From: Gemmatimonadaceae bacterium
GTDB taxonomy: Bacteria > Latescibacterota > UBA2968 > UBA8231
DNA length: 31,882 nt
Assembly (NCBI GenBank): GCA_002726335.1
Contig: PBSR01000227.1
Coordinates: forward strand, 1 to 31,882
Direction: 5' to 3'
Shown: piece after piece, positions 1 to 6,654 of the stretch
Layout: each line of letters starts with the position of its first letter
Position numbering within the stretch: position 1 is the first letter of the stretch
Made by a program: the position numbers and the translations under genes
Notes under the pieces: model-generated
The model's input: the letters and a program-made list of their open reading frames with translations, nothing else
Told to the model about the DNA's origin: nothing
Databases searched by the model: none

Positions 1-1
1 C

Positions 2-637
2 AACGAGTCGAGACGGGAGTACGCCGCCCTGGTCAGCACCCTCGACGATCGTGTGGGCATGATCATGGCCAAGCTCGAAGAGCTCGATCTGCGCGATGAC
101 ACCATCGTCATCTTCCTCTCCGATCACGGCCATTCCACCGAAGAGCGCTCCGGCGGTGGCGGCAGTGCCGGCGCCCTGCGTGGTGGCAAGATGACGTTGT
201 GGGAAGGTGGACTCAGGGTTCCGGCCATCATTTCCTGGCCGGCACAGCTGGCAAAGGGACAGTTGCGGCCGCAAGCGGTAACAGCCTTGGATCTGCTGCC
301 AACTCTGGCCGAGTTCTGCGACGCCCCACTGCCCAATGCCATCATGGACGGCAGGAGTCTGGCGTCCGTCCTGGCCTCAAAGGAGTCGAGTTCTCCTCAC
401 GAAGCACTCTACTGGGTCTACAAGGATGACTGGGCGGTCCGGGAGGGCCCCTGGAAGATCGTCGGTCGGGGCGACGAGATCTTCCTCGCCAATCTGGCTC
501 TGGACCCGACGGAGACGATCGATCACAGGCAGAGCCACCGTCATGTCGAGATCCGCCTCATCGATCTGCACAACCGCTGGATTCTGGAACTGATGCGCGA
601 CCCCAATGTCGCCAGCCAGGCGCCCCGCGGTCCCTGA
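2..637 (+). CDS. Sulfatase, C-terminal part (5' end outside window)
   Basis: The reading frame is open from base 2, so the gene begins before the window; the first internal ATG at 53 is not the true start. The visible part reads YAALVSTLDDRVG, then SDHGHSTEE and RGGKMTLWEGGLRVP. These are the standard C-terminal half of the alkaline-phosphatase-fold sulfatases: the Asp-His of SDHG is a metal ligand and the Lys of RGGK contacts sulfate. The N-terminal formylglycine motif is not in the window, so Cys-type or Ser-type cannot be told. The end carries the usual LYDL-like region (FLANLALDPTE). The product would hydrolyse sulfate esters, perhaps on glycans. It converges with the operon ending at 640, with only 2 bases between the two stop codons. 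Confidence 0.9.
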   Translation, partial: NESRREYAALVSTLDDRVGMIMAKLEELDLRDDTIVIFLSDHGHSTEERSGGGGSAGALRGGKMTLWEGGLRVPAIISWPAQLAKGQLRPQAVTALDLLPTLAEFCDAPLPNAIMDGRSLASVLASKESSSPHEALYWVYKDDWAVREGPWKIVGRGDEIFLANLALDPTETIDHRQSHRHVEIRLIDLHNRWILELMRDPNVASQAPRGP

Positions 638-639
638 TC

Positions 640-1578
640 CTACAACCCGAGTGCCTCGATCCGGGTGTGAAGATCCGCAGGCAGTTGTCCCCGTCGCGCG
701 GCGGCGACACTCTCCTCCAGCTGGACTGGCGTTGCCGCACCGATCAGCATTGTCGCGAAAGCCGGTTCCGCCAGCAGAAAGCGCACGGTGAGTTCCACCA
801 GCGACAGGCCCGATTCCGCCTGCAGGTCGTAGAGTCTGACAAAGCGCTCACGCACATCCTCCGTCATCCAGTCCGGTGGACTCGCCAGCCAGTCGGCGCG
901 CACCTGGGTGAAACGTCCGTACTGTAAGATCGCCCCGAGGATGAGAGCCGCCCCCTTCTGGCGAGCCAACGGAATCACCTTCTCACGTGCTCCACGCCAG
1001 ATCAGATCGTAGTTGAAAGCCATCAGACAGGTATCGACGTCGAGGGCCTGCAGTACGCGCGCCATGTCCCCCGCCGTATTGCCCGAGATCCCGATGAAGC
1101 GGCATTGCCCGCGATCCCGCGCCTCCCGCAGGATTTCGACGACGGGTGCACCATCGAAATCGTAATCCACACCGTCCTGCAGCCGTCCGCCCTGACCGTC
1201 GTCAGACCACCACGAGTGGAAGTCGGCCTCGTGGATCTGCAGCAGATCCACGCGCTCGCGACGCAACAGGCGCAGGTTCTCGTGCAGCTGTGCCCTCAGG
1301 GCGTCGGGAGATCGGTAGAGTCTCGGGTCGCGGAAGTGTCCGAGTTTTGTGGCGAACAGGAATCCGGTATCCTGCGCCGAGAGGGCGGTACCGTATATCG
1401 CCTGCGACATGCCCTGCCCATAGAGTGGTGACGTGTCGAAGTAGGTGAGGCCGGCATCGATCGCGTGGCGGATGGTGGCGACGCCATCGGCAAAACACGA
1501 TTCGCTCAACGGCGCTCCACCGAGACCCAGAGCCGTGACCTTCAGGCCGGTGGAACCGAACTCCCTGTCTTCTACCAC
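640..1578 (-). CDS. Aldo/keto reductase (D-threo-aldose 1-dehydrogenase-like)
   Basis: A 312-residue NAD(P)H-dependent TIM-barrel oxidoreductase. The catalytic tetrad is visible: D48 and Y53 in YFDTSPLYG, K78 in ATKLG and H116 in LLQIHEAD. The opening GSTGLKVTALGLGGAPL and the LLQIHEAD segment resemble the D-threo-aldose/L-fucose dehydrogenase branch, so an aldose or deoxysugar is a likely substrate (inference). The frame stays open to 1887, but that extension is low-complexity Arg-rich shadow sequence over the SDR gene. The GTG at 1578 gives a family-like N-terminus, has a GGAGGA about 9 bases upstream and overlaps the SDR stop by 7 bases, so it was chosen. It is the last gene of the 5548-640 operon. 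Confidence 0.9.
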   Translation of the reverse strand: MVEDREFGSTGLKVTALGLGGAPLSESCFADGVATIRHAIDAGLTYFDTSPLYGQGMSQAIYGTALSAQDTGFLFATKLGHFRDPRLYRSPDALRAQLHENLRLLRRERVDLLQIHEADFHSWWSDDGQGGRLQDGVDYDFDGAPVVEILREARDRGQCRFIGISGNTAGDMARVLQALDVDTCLMAFNYDLIWRGAREKVIPLARQKGAALILGAILQYGRFTQVRADWLASPPDWMTEDVRERFVRLYDLQAESGLSLVELTVRFLLAEPAFATMLIGAATPVQLEESVAAARRGQLPADLHTRIEALGL

Positions 1579-2339
1579 GCCAGCAGTCCTCCGTCCACGG
1601 GCAGCGACACGCCGTTGATCGTCGCTGCCGCCGGCGATGCCAGGAACGCCACGGCGCGCCCGATGTCTTCCGGCGTGCTCGGCCTGCCCAGCACGGGTGT
1701 GCCGCGAGAGACGCCGGCTGCTGTGTCGGGTGTTGGCGGCGGTGTGCCGAACTCGTGGTCGGTATCCATGAACCCCGGCAGAATGGCGTTGGCGCGGATC
1801 CCGTGCTGGCCCAGCTCGATCGCCATACTTCGTGTCAGGCGCAGAATCGCCGCCTTGGCGACGCCGTAGGCGCAGTCTTCCGGCCATACCGTCTCGGCAT
1901 GCACCGAAGCGATAGAGGTGATCGACCCGCCATGGCCGTCATCGACCATCACGCGCGCGGCGGCCTGGCTGCAGAGAAAGAAGCCCTTCACACATACGTC
2001 CATGGTGCGGGACCAGTTGTCTACTTCCAGTTCGAGGAAGGGCCGGTTCGTCGACCAGAAGGGGTTGTTCACCAGTGTGTCGATCGTGCCGAAGTCGGCG
2101 ACGAACTGGCGGAGCAACTCTTCCACCTGACTGGCATCTGATATGTCCGCGGCATAGAAGGCCGACCTGCGGCCCATCGATTCGATTCGACGGACCGTCT
2201 CGCACGCGTCGTCATCTTCCTCCAGATCGTTGATGCCCACATCGCAGCCTGCCTCGGCCAGCGCCAGCGCGATCCCCCGCCCGATGTTGCGCTTGCCTCC
2301 CGTCACCAGTGCCTTGTTGCCCGTCAGTGCACCCATCAT
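1572..2339 (-). CDS. Short-chain dehydrogenase/reductase (classical SDR)
   Basis: A 255-residue Rossmann-fold NAD(P)-dependent oxidoreductase. The cofactor motif is TGGKRNIGRGIA (about residues 13-24). The usual NNAG is NNPF (91-94). The catalytic residues are S145 (ITSIAS), Y158 and K162 (YGVAK), followed by a normal C-terminus (INGVSLPVDGG). The start is the ATG at 2339, whose ATGA overlaps the stop of the DUF72 gene and indicates translational coupling; the next codon is also ATG. The substrate is not apparent. With a GH2 enzyme and an aldo/keto reductase in the same operon, a sugar alcohol or keto-sugar is a fair guess. The altered NNAG motif is the only unusual feature. Confidence 0.92.
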   Translation of the reverse strand: MMGALTGNKALVTGGKRNIGRGIALALAEAGCDVGINDLEEDDDACETVRRIESMGRRSAFYAADISDASQVEELLRQFVADFGTIDTLVNNPFWSTNRPFLELEVDNWSRTMDVCVKGFFLCSQAAARVMVDDGHGGSITSIASVHAETVWPEDCAYGVAKAAILRLTRSMAIELGQHGIRANAILPGFMDTDHEFGTPPPTPDTAAGVSRGTPVLGRPSTPEDIGRAVAFLASPAAATINGVSLPVDGGLLAW

Positions 2340-3049
2340 ACCCCCGTCGCGTCGAGAAAGCCGCGGGCAAGTTTCGGACCGAGGCCGTCGTCCTCGTGCT
2401 TGAAGAACACGAAGGCGCGATCCCAGTCCTGTGACAGCACGCGCTGGGACCACACCTTCATCTCCTGTTCGCCGTACTCGCTGCCGCGCAGCCGCAGGTA
2501 CCCCCAGTCCGCCGTACTGATAAACCGTTCGTCTACCAGTTCTGCAGTATCGTCATCCTCGTGGGCAAAGCAGAGCGCCGCGTTGTGGCCGCGCAGGCAA
2601 GCACGCAGTTCGTCGTCATACCAGCTGTCATGGCGGAATTCCATGGCCACGGGCAGCCGCGGCGGCAGCAGATCGACGAAGGTCTGCATGCGCTCCATGT
2701 CCTTCTTGAGATTCGGCGGGAACTGAAACAGGATCGCCCCCAGTCGATCCCGCAGCTCGTTGGCGATGCCGACGAAGTACTCCGTCTCCTCCGCCACGTC
2801 CTTGAGCCGCTTGAAGTGGGTAATGCGGCGCGTGGCCTTCATGACGAACTGAAAGCCCTCCGGCACCGTCTCAGCCCATTTCACCACTACATCCGGCTTG
2901 GGCACACGATAGAAGGAGTTGTTGATCTCAACACTGTTGAACTGTTGCGAGTAGAACGCCAACATCTCCTTGTTCGGCAGTTCTTTCGGGTAGAAGGGTC
3001 CCTTCCACTCTTTGTAGTTGTAGCCGCTGGTGCCGACGAAGAGATCCAC
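2336..3049 (-). CDS. DUF72 family protein (YecE-like)
   Basis: A 237-residue protein of the DUF72/YecE family, usually 230-290 residues with a TIM-barrel-like fold. Family hallmarks are the opening FVGTSGYNYKEWKGPFYP, the FNSVEINNSFYR segment, FVMKATRRITHFKRL, and ILFQFPPNLKKD. The biochemical activity of the family is not established. The start is the GTG at 3049 with GGGGAG about 7 bases upstream, overlapping the end of the GH2 gene. It lies 3 bases after GH2 and shares an ATGA overlap with the following SDR, so it is co-translated with sugar-active enzymes. Confidence 0.9.
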   Translation of the reverse strand: MDLFVGTSGYNYKEWKGPFYPKELPNKEMLAFYSQQFNSVEINNSFYRVPKPDVVVKWAETVPEGFQFVMKATRRITHFKRLKDVAEETEYFVGIANELRDRLGAILFQFPPNLKKDMERMQTFVDLLPPRLPVAMEFRHDSWYDDELRACLRGHNAALCFAHEDDDTAELVDERFISTADWGYLRLRGSEYGEQEMKVWSQRVLSQDWDRAFVFFKHEDDGLGPKLARGFLDATGV

Positions 3050-3052
3050 CGG

Positions 3053-4828
3053 TCACTCCCCTGCCGCCGGTCCCCCGAAGGCGGCGCGCAGCCGGGCGGC
3101 ATCGAACTTCAACCGGCGGTCGTAGGTGTAGATCCCGTTCTGCTCCTGCTCGATGTCCGTGAGCTGCGTGTAGCAGTACCCGCTGATGTATGGCTGCGAC
3201 AACAGCACCGCCGAAAGGCCCTCGATCCGCTCGTATACCTCCTCGATACTGTTCGGGCGATTGCCGTAACCCCAGCCGTCCTCACGGTCTGTACCACCTT
3301 CGTCACTGCCCTCCACCCACCAGGTGCCGCCGTATTCGTCGACCACGTACGGACGTCGGCCATCCCAGCGGATCGAGTGTTCCTCCTGACTGACGTAGGC
3401 AGCGTCCGGGTCTGATGGATCCACCCGGGCATAGCGCTCGCCGAAGGTCTCCGGGTTCTGCTCGTAGTCGTGGACGGTGAACACATCGGTGATGACGTGG
3501 ACGTAACCGCTTGTGTCGTGGCAGGGACGGTTCGGATCGAGTGCCTTCGTCAGGGCGTAGGTCTCGCCCAGGGCCTGATGGTGCGCAGCGGGTTGGGACC
3601 TGGCGGCACCGACCGTCTCGTTGAACGGTGTCCAGACGACGATGGAGGGGTGGTTCCGATCCCGCAGTACGATTTCGCGCCACTCGCGCTGGTGGTTGTG
3701 GATCGCCGCCGGCTGGCCGAAATCCAGACCCCAGTCGGCGAACTCCCCCCACGTCAGGTAGCCGAGACGGTCGGCCCAGTAGTGGAACCGCTCCTCGAAC
3801 ACCTTCTGATGCAGACGAGCCCCATTGAAGCCGACGGCTTGAGCGTACTGCACGTCGGCCTTCAGCGCGTCATCTGATGGCGCCGTCCAGATCCCGTCAG
3901 GATAGAACCCCTGGTCGAGAACGAGGCGCAGGAAGATCGGCTCATTGTTGAGCAGGAACCGGTGGCCCTCGATGTGGAACTTCCGCAACCCGGAATAACT
4001 GTTGACGTTGTCGAGTACGCCTCCCTCGTCGTCAACCAGTTCGAAACGCAGGCCGTAGAGATGTGGATCATCAGGTGACCAGGCCCGGGGTTCATCGACC
4101 TTCAGCGACAGGGCCGCACCCGACAGCGCCGGCGCTTCCACCTGACGCAGCACCTGCTCCTCTTCCGGTCCTGCCAGCAGCGTCACCCTGAGCTTCATCC
4201 CCTGGCGTACGTCGGTCAGCGTCGGCGTCAGCACAAAGCGGGATCCGTCGAGGTCGGGTACGATCCGCATGTCCTCGACGCAGCTGTGCGGGATCGCTTC
4301 GAGCCACACGCTCTGCCAGATGCCGGTGGTCCGCGTGTAGTGGCAGCCCTGCGAAAGCAGGTGATGGCTCTGCTTGCCGCCGGGTTGCAGTCCGGAGCGC
4401 GTGTCATCCCGCGCTTCAACGACCAGTGCGTCGGTCTCTCCGTCGCCAAGTGCCTCGGTGATGTCGAAGTGGAACGAGGAAGAGCCGCCCAGGTGTCGTC
4501 CAACCAGGCGGCCGTTCACCCACGCCTGGCACTCGTAGTCGACGCCGCCGAAGTGCAGACGCACACGTCCGGATCGCCAGCCGGTGGGAATGGAGATCTG
4601 CCGGCCATACCACACGGCGGGGATGAAGTCCGTGTACGCGATACCCGACAGCCGGCTCTCGGGGCAGAACGGCACGGTGATCTGCTGCGTCAGCTCCGGA
4701 TCGGCGTGCCAGCCACGCTCACGGCCGGAGAGCCCGAAGTCGAAATCGAAGTCCCAGTCACCGTTGAGGCTCTGCCATCGGTGGCGCTGCATCTGCGGGC
4801 GCGGATGCTCGGGGCGGGGTGTGTCCAC
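3053..4828 (-). CDS. Glycoside hydrolase family 2 enzyme
   Basis: A 591-residue GH2-type beta-glycosidase. An N-terminal jelly-roll sugar-binding domain (about 15-180, with LNGDWDF and the GIWQSVWLE signature near 169-177) is followed by an immunoglobulin-like domain (about 185-290) and a TIM barrel (about 290-590). The acid/base is E404 in WTPFNE and the likely nucleophile is E498 in VVDEYGG, matching the retaining mechanism of the family. No signal peptide is seen, so it probably acts on imported oligosaccharides in the cytoplasm. Beta-galactosidase, glucuronidase or mannosidase activity cannot be told apart by eye. The start is the GTG at 4828, 9 bases after the upstream stop; an ATG at codon 13 is the alternative. 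Confidence 0.92.
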   Translation of the reverse strand: MDTPRPEHPRPQMQRHRWQSLNGDWDFDFDFGLSGRERGWHADPELTQQITVPFCPESRLSGIAYTDFIPAVWYGRQISIPTGWRSGRVRLHFGGVDYECQAWVNGRLVGRHLGGSSSFHFDITEALGDGETDALVVEARDDTRSGLQPGGKQSHHLLSQGCHYTRTTGIWQSVWLEAIPHSCVEDMRIVPDLDGSRFVLTPTLTDVRQGMKLRVTLLAGPEEEQVLRQVEAPALSGAALSLKVDEPRAWSPDDPHLYGLRFELVDDEGGVLDNVNSYSGLRKFHIEGHRFLLNNEPIFLRLVLDQGFYPDGIWTAPSDDALKADVQYAQAVGFNGARLHQKVFEERFHYWADRLGYLTWGEFADWGLDFGQPAAIHNHQREWREIVLRDRNHPSIVVWTPFNETVGAARSQPAAHHQALGETYALTKALDPNRPCHDTSGYVHVITDVFTVHDYEQNPETFGERYARVDPSDPDAAYVSQEEHSIRWDGRRPYVVDEYGGTWWVEGSDEGGTDREDGWGYGNRPNSIEEVYERIEGLSAVLLSQPYISGYCYTQLTDIEQEQNGIYTYDRRLKFDAARLRAAFGGPAAGE

Positions 4829-4837
4829 TGGCGCCAG

Positions 4838-5548
4838 TCAACCTTTCAGGGCGAAGAGCCGGTTAGCGGACGGCAGACTGAGGCGTTCGGAGAAGTGGTG
4901 GATCCGCGTCTGCCCGGCCTCCTCGCCGATGGTGGTCGGCACTTCGACGACAAAGTCGGCGAAGGTCGCCACGTTGAACGCCACATAGGCCAGTCGCAGC
5001 CCGTCCACACTGCGTTCGTGCCGGTCCAGGTCGGGCAGCATGACGGGTCCGGTATCGATCTGATACATGTCGTGCTCCCGGTGTGTGTTCATCGTCTTCA
5101 CCGGGCATTCGATGATCGCCCGCAGGCCGCTGTGGCCAGCGGCAATCTCGACCTGCGCCACGATGGGCGCGTTGTCGTACGTGGCCTCACGGATCTCGGT
5201 ATCGGTGGTCAGTTCACGTCCCGCCTCGGCCACCAGGTCGTACTTCACGCCGTTCCACCACTCGTCGGCCGGGCGCATCTCACGGTAGCTTTCGTACAGA
5301 TAGGCTTTGCGCCGGAAGACGACGCCCCAGGCGGGTCCGAACACGGGCAGGAAGTCGTAGTTGTCCTCCTGGAACAGGTCCTTGTCGGCGAAAGTGGCTT
5401 CGCTCTTGCACGAACCGCACTGGACGTAGTCCTCGTGTGTACCCGTACGGTCGTCGATCAGGCGAGTGCGTGACTCGACCCAGAATCTGACTTCATTGGA
5501 GGGAGCTGTGCCGATGACGAAGGATCGGCCATAGTCCAGAGGTTTCAC
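4838..5548 (-). CDS. Unrecognised protein with a CxxC motif, first gene of the GH2 operon
   Basis: A 236-residue soluble protein that I do not recognise. It has no signal peptide or membrane segment and is rich in aromatic and acidic residues (for example ADEWWNGVKYDLV). A CGSC pair lies at about residues 44-47. The end (SLPSANRLFALKG) is moderately hydrophobic. The start is the GTG at 5548 with AAGGGGG about 10-12 bases upstream. It is 9 bases before the GH2 start and leads the operon, so a role in the same glycoside pathway is likely: an accessory sugar-binding protein or an unassigned lyase or hydrolase. A structure prediction would be more informative than motifs here. Confidence 0.75.
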   Translation of the reverse strand: MKPLDYGRSFVIGTAPSNEVRFWVESRTRLIDDRTGTHEDYVQCGSCKSEATFADKDLFQEDNYDFLPVFGPAWGVVFRRKAYLYESYREMRPADEWWNGVKYDLVAEAGRELTTDTEIREATYDNAPIVAQVEIAAGHSGLRAIIECPVKTMNTHREHDMYQIDTGPVMLPDLDRHERSVDGLRLAYVAFNVATFADFVVEVPTTIGEEAGQTRIHHFSERLSLPSANRLFALKG

Positions 5549-5598
5549 AACTCACACACCCCCTTGCGAATCACCATGTCGAATGGTAGCGTTATTCT

Positions 5599-5790
5599 AT
5601 GGATGGATTGACGGCCTCGATCGCCGACACCGCGTCGGTCCTCAGCGCTCAGCGCCTGCAGGGCGAAATGTCGATCAGGCTGCTCGACAAGGCCCTCGAT
5701 CAGCAGGGCCAGATGGCCATGACACTGCTGCAGGCCCTGCCCTCGGTGTCCCCCGCCGGTACGGGTGAACTGATCGACGTCCTGGCCTGA
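5599..5790 (+). CDS. YjfB-like putative motility protein
   Basis: A 63-residue protein. It matches the pattern of the short YjfB 'putative motility protein' family: a helix with Ala and Gln (MDGLTASIADTASVLSAQRLQ), then EMSIRLLDKALDQQGQMAMTLLQAL and a short C-terminal tail. Members are about 60 residues and are linked to motility only by association. No strong Shine-Dalgarno sequence precedes the ATG. The gene stands alone, divergent from the GH2 operon and convergent with the OmpA-domain gene. The assignment rests on size and the SIxLLDKALD-type core, not on a database search. Confidence 0.65.
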   Translation: MDGLTASIADTASVLSAQRLQGEMSIRLLDKALDQQGQMAMTLLQALPSVSPAGTGELIDVLA

Positions 5791-5800
5791 CGCAGGCGAA

Positions 5801-5826
5801 CTCGTTCGCGAAACGAGCTTGCTCGT
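5801..5826. terminator. Possible bidirectional hairpin between convergent genes
   Basis: The 37 bases between the YjfB-like stop and the OmpA-domain stop hold three related arms. CTCGTT (5801-5806) can pair with AACGAG (5812-5817). Alternatively ACGAGC (5813-5818) can pair with GCTCGT (5821-5826) over a two-base loop. There is no clear T tract on either strand, so this may be a weak or Rho-assisted terminator. Confidence 0.35.
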
Positions 5827-5827
5827 C

Positions 5828-6217
5828 CTATTCCCAGATTAGCACCTCGATGCGCCGATTCAGCTGTTTGTTCTCCGCCGTGTCGTTGGCGACCACGGGC
5901 TGTTCTTCACCGTATCCCTTGGCTTCGATCATCTGATTCGTGATGAAGTCGTAGTTCTGCACCATGTAATCTTTCACATTCTCGGCCCGCGCCAACGACA
6001 GAGCCAGATTGCCCTCGGCATCGCCATCTGAGTCGGTGTGGCCTTCGATCATCAGCTTCCCCGGCGAGAACATCTTCACGAAGTCCGCCACCGTGGCGAA
6101 CTCCTCGGCTGCTCCGGCCTTTAACGCCCCGTCCCCTGGATCAAACAACACGCTGTTGTCGATGACGAGACGCGGCACCACGATATCACTCTTCATCGCC
6201 GTCTTGTAACGGATCAT
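5828..6217 (-). CDS. OmpA-like peptidoglycan-binding domain (probably the 3' half of a frameshifted gene)
   Basis: A 129-residue OmpA C-terminal domain with the signatures SVLFDPGDGALK, IEGHTDSDGD, LSLARAENVKDYM and NRRIEVLIWE, which bind diaminopimelate-type peptidoglycan in the periplasm. As written it has no signal peptide, so it could not reach the periplasm. Its ATG (6217) overlaps the stop of the upstream secreted protein as ATGA. One extra C in the CCCC run at 6218-6221 would join the two frames into a single exported protein of about 243 residues (ATP-MIRYK junction). I therefore read it as part of a signal peptide, small domain and OmpA fusion broken by an indel, or as a coupled pair if the sequence is correct. 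Confidence 0.85.
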   Translation of the reverse strand: MIRYKTAMKSDIVVPRLVIDNSVLFDPGDGALKAGAAEEFATVADFVKMFSPGKLMIEGHTDSDGDAEGNLALSLARAENVKDYMVQNYDFITNQMIEAKGYGEEQPVVANDTAENKQLNRRIEVLIWE

Positions 6218-6558
6218 GGGGTGGCGATGGCGGTTTCATTCGGCTCGAAGAGTCCCACCGAGGAGGACTGCTGTGCATCGGTGATCAGCATGGTGCCGAT
6301 GAAGACCCGCATCGGCACCGGCAGACCCCGCACGATACGTTTCTCCCGATAGACGTTCAGGACATCACCCTTGTTGATGCTCGAGGTCAGACCGCGGTCG
6401 ATATAGTAGCGACGTTCCGCCAACTCCTGATCGACGGCCTGCCCCGTGCTTACCGGGTTGATGACATGCCGGATACGAGGCGGCCTGAACTGGGCTTCGG
6501 CCTGTGTCAGACTCGAGGTCACCAGGAGGGCGGCGACCAGCGCCGTGCGGTGGTTCAT
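6214..6558 (-). CDS. Secreted protein with FlgT C-terminal-like domain (probably the 5' half of a frameshifted OmpA gene)
   Basis: A 114-residue protein with a classical signal peptide (MNHRTALVAALLVTSSLTQAEA, about residues 1-22). The body contains INKGDVLNVYREKR and VFIGTMLITDAQQSSSVG. The spacing of KGD, VYR and IG resembles the small beta domain at the C-terminus of the flagellar assembly protein FlgT; this is a pattern call only. The start is the ATG at 6558 with AGGA about 11 bases upstream. It ends in an ATGA overlap with the OmpA-domain frame and was probably part of one polypeptide with it. Such proteins sit in the periplasm and tether to the cell wall. It is divergent from the CPBP protease gene. 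Confidence 0.8.
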   Translation of the reverse strand: MNHRTALVAALLVTSSLTQAEAQFRPPRIRHVINPVSTGQAVDQELAERRYYIDRGLTSSINKGDVLNVYREKRIVRGLPVPMRVFIGTMLITDAQQSSSVGLFEPNETAIATP

Positions 6559-6654
6559 CAGCTCATACGTCCTGCGGGTGAGAAGGCACAACGGTTGATC
6601 GTAACGTAATAAGGCGTCTGTCGGAGGACAAAGCCTTACCCTACTATATCGGTC

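Noticed and set aside
640..1887. Longer aldo/keto reductase starting at 1887
   Set aside because: The extra 103 residues are Arg-rich and overlap the SDR gene; the GTG at 1578 has a good ribosome-binding site and a family-like N-terminus.
4286..5473. 395-residue plus-strand reading frame opposite the GH2 and unknown genes
   Set aside because: It spans two coupled minus-strand genes and has no motif; antisense shadow.
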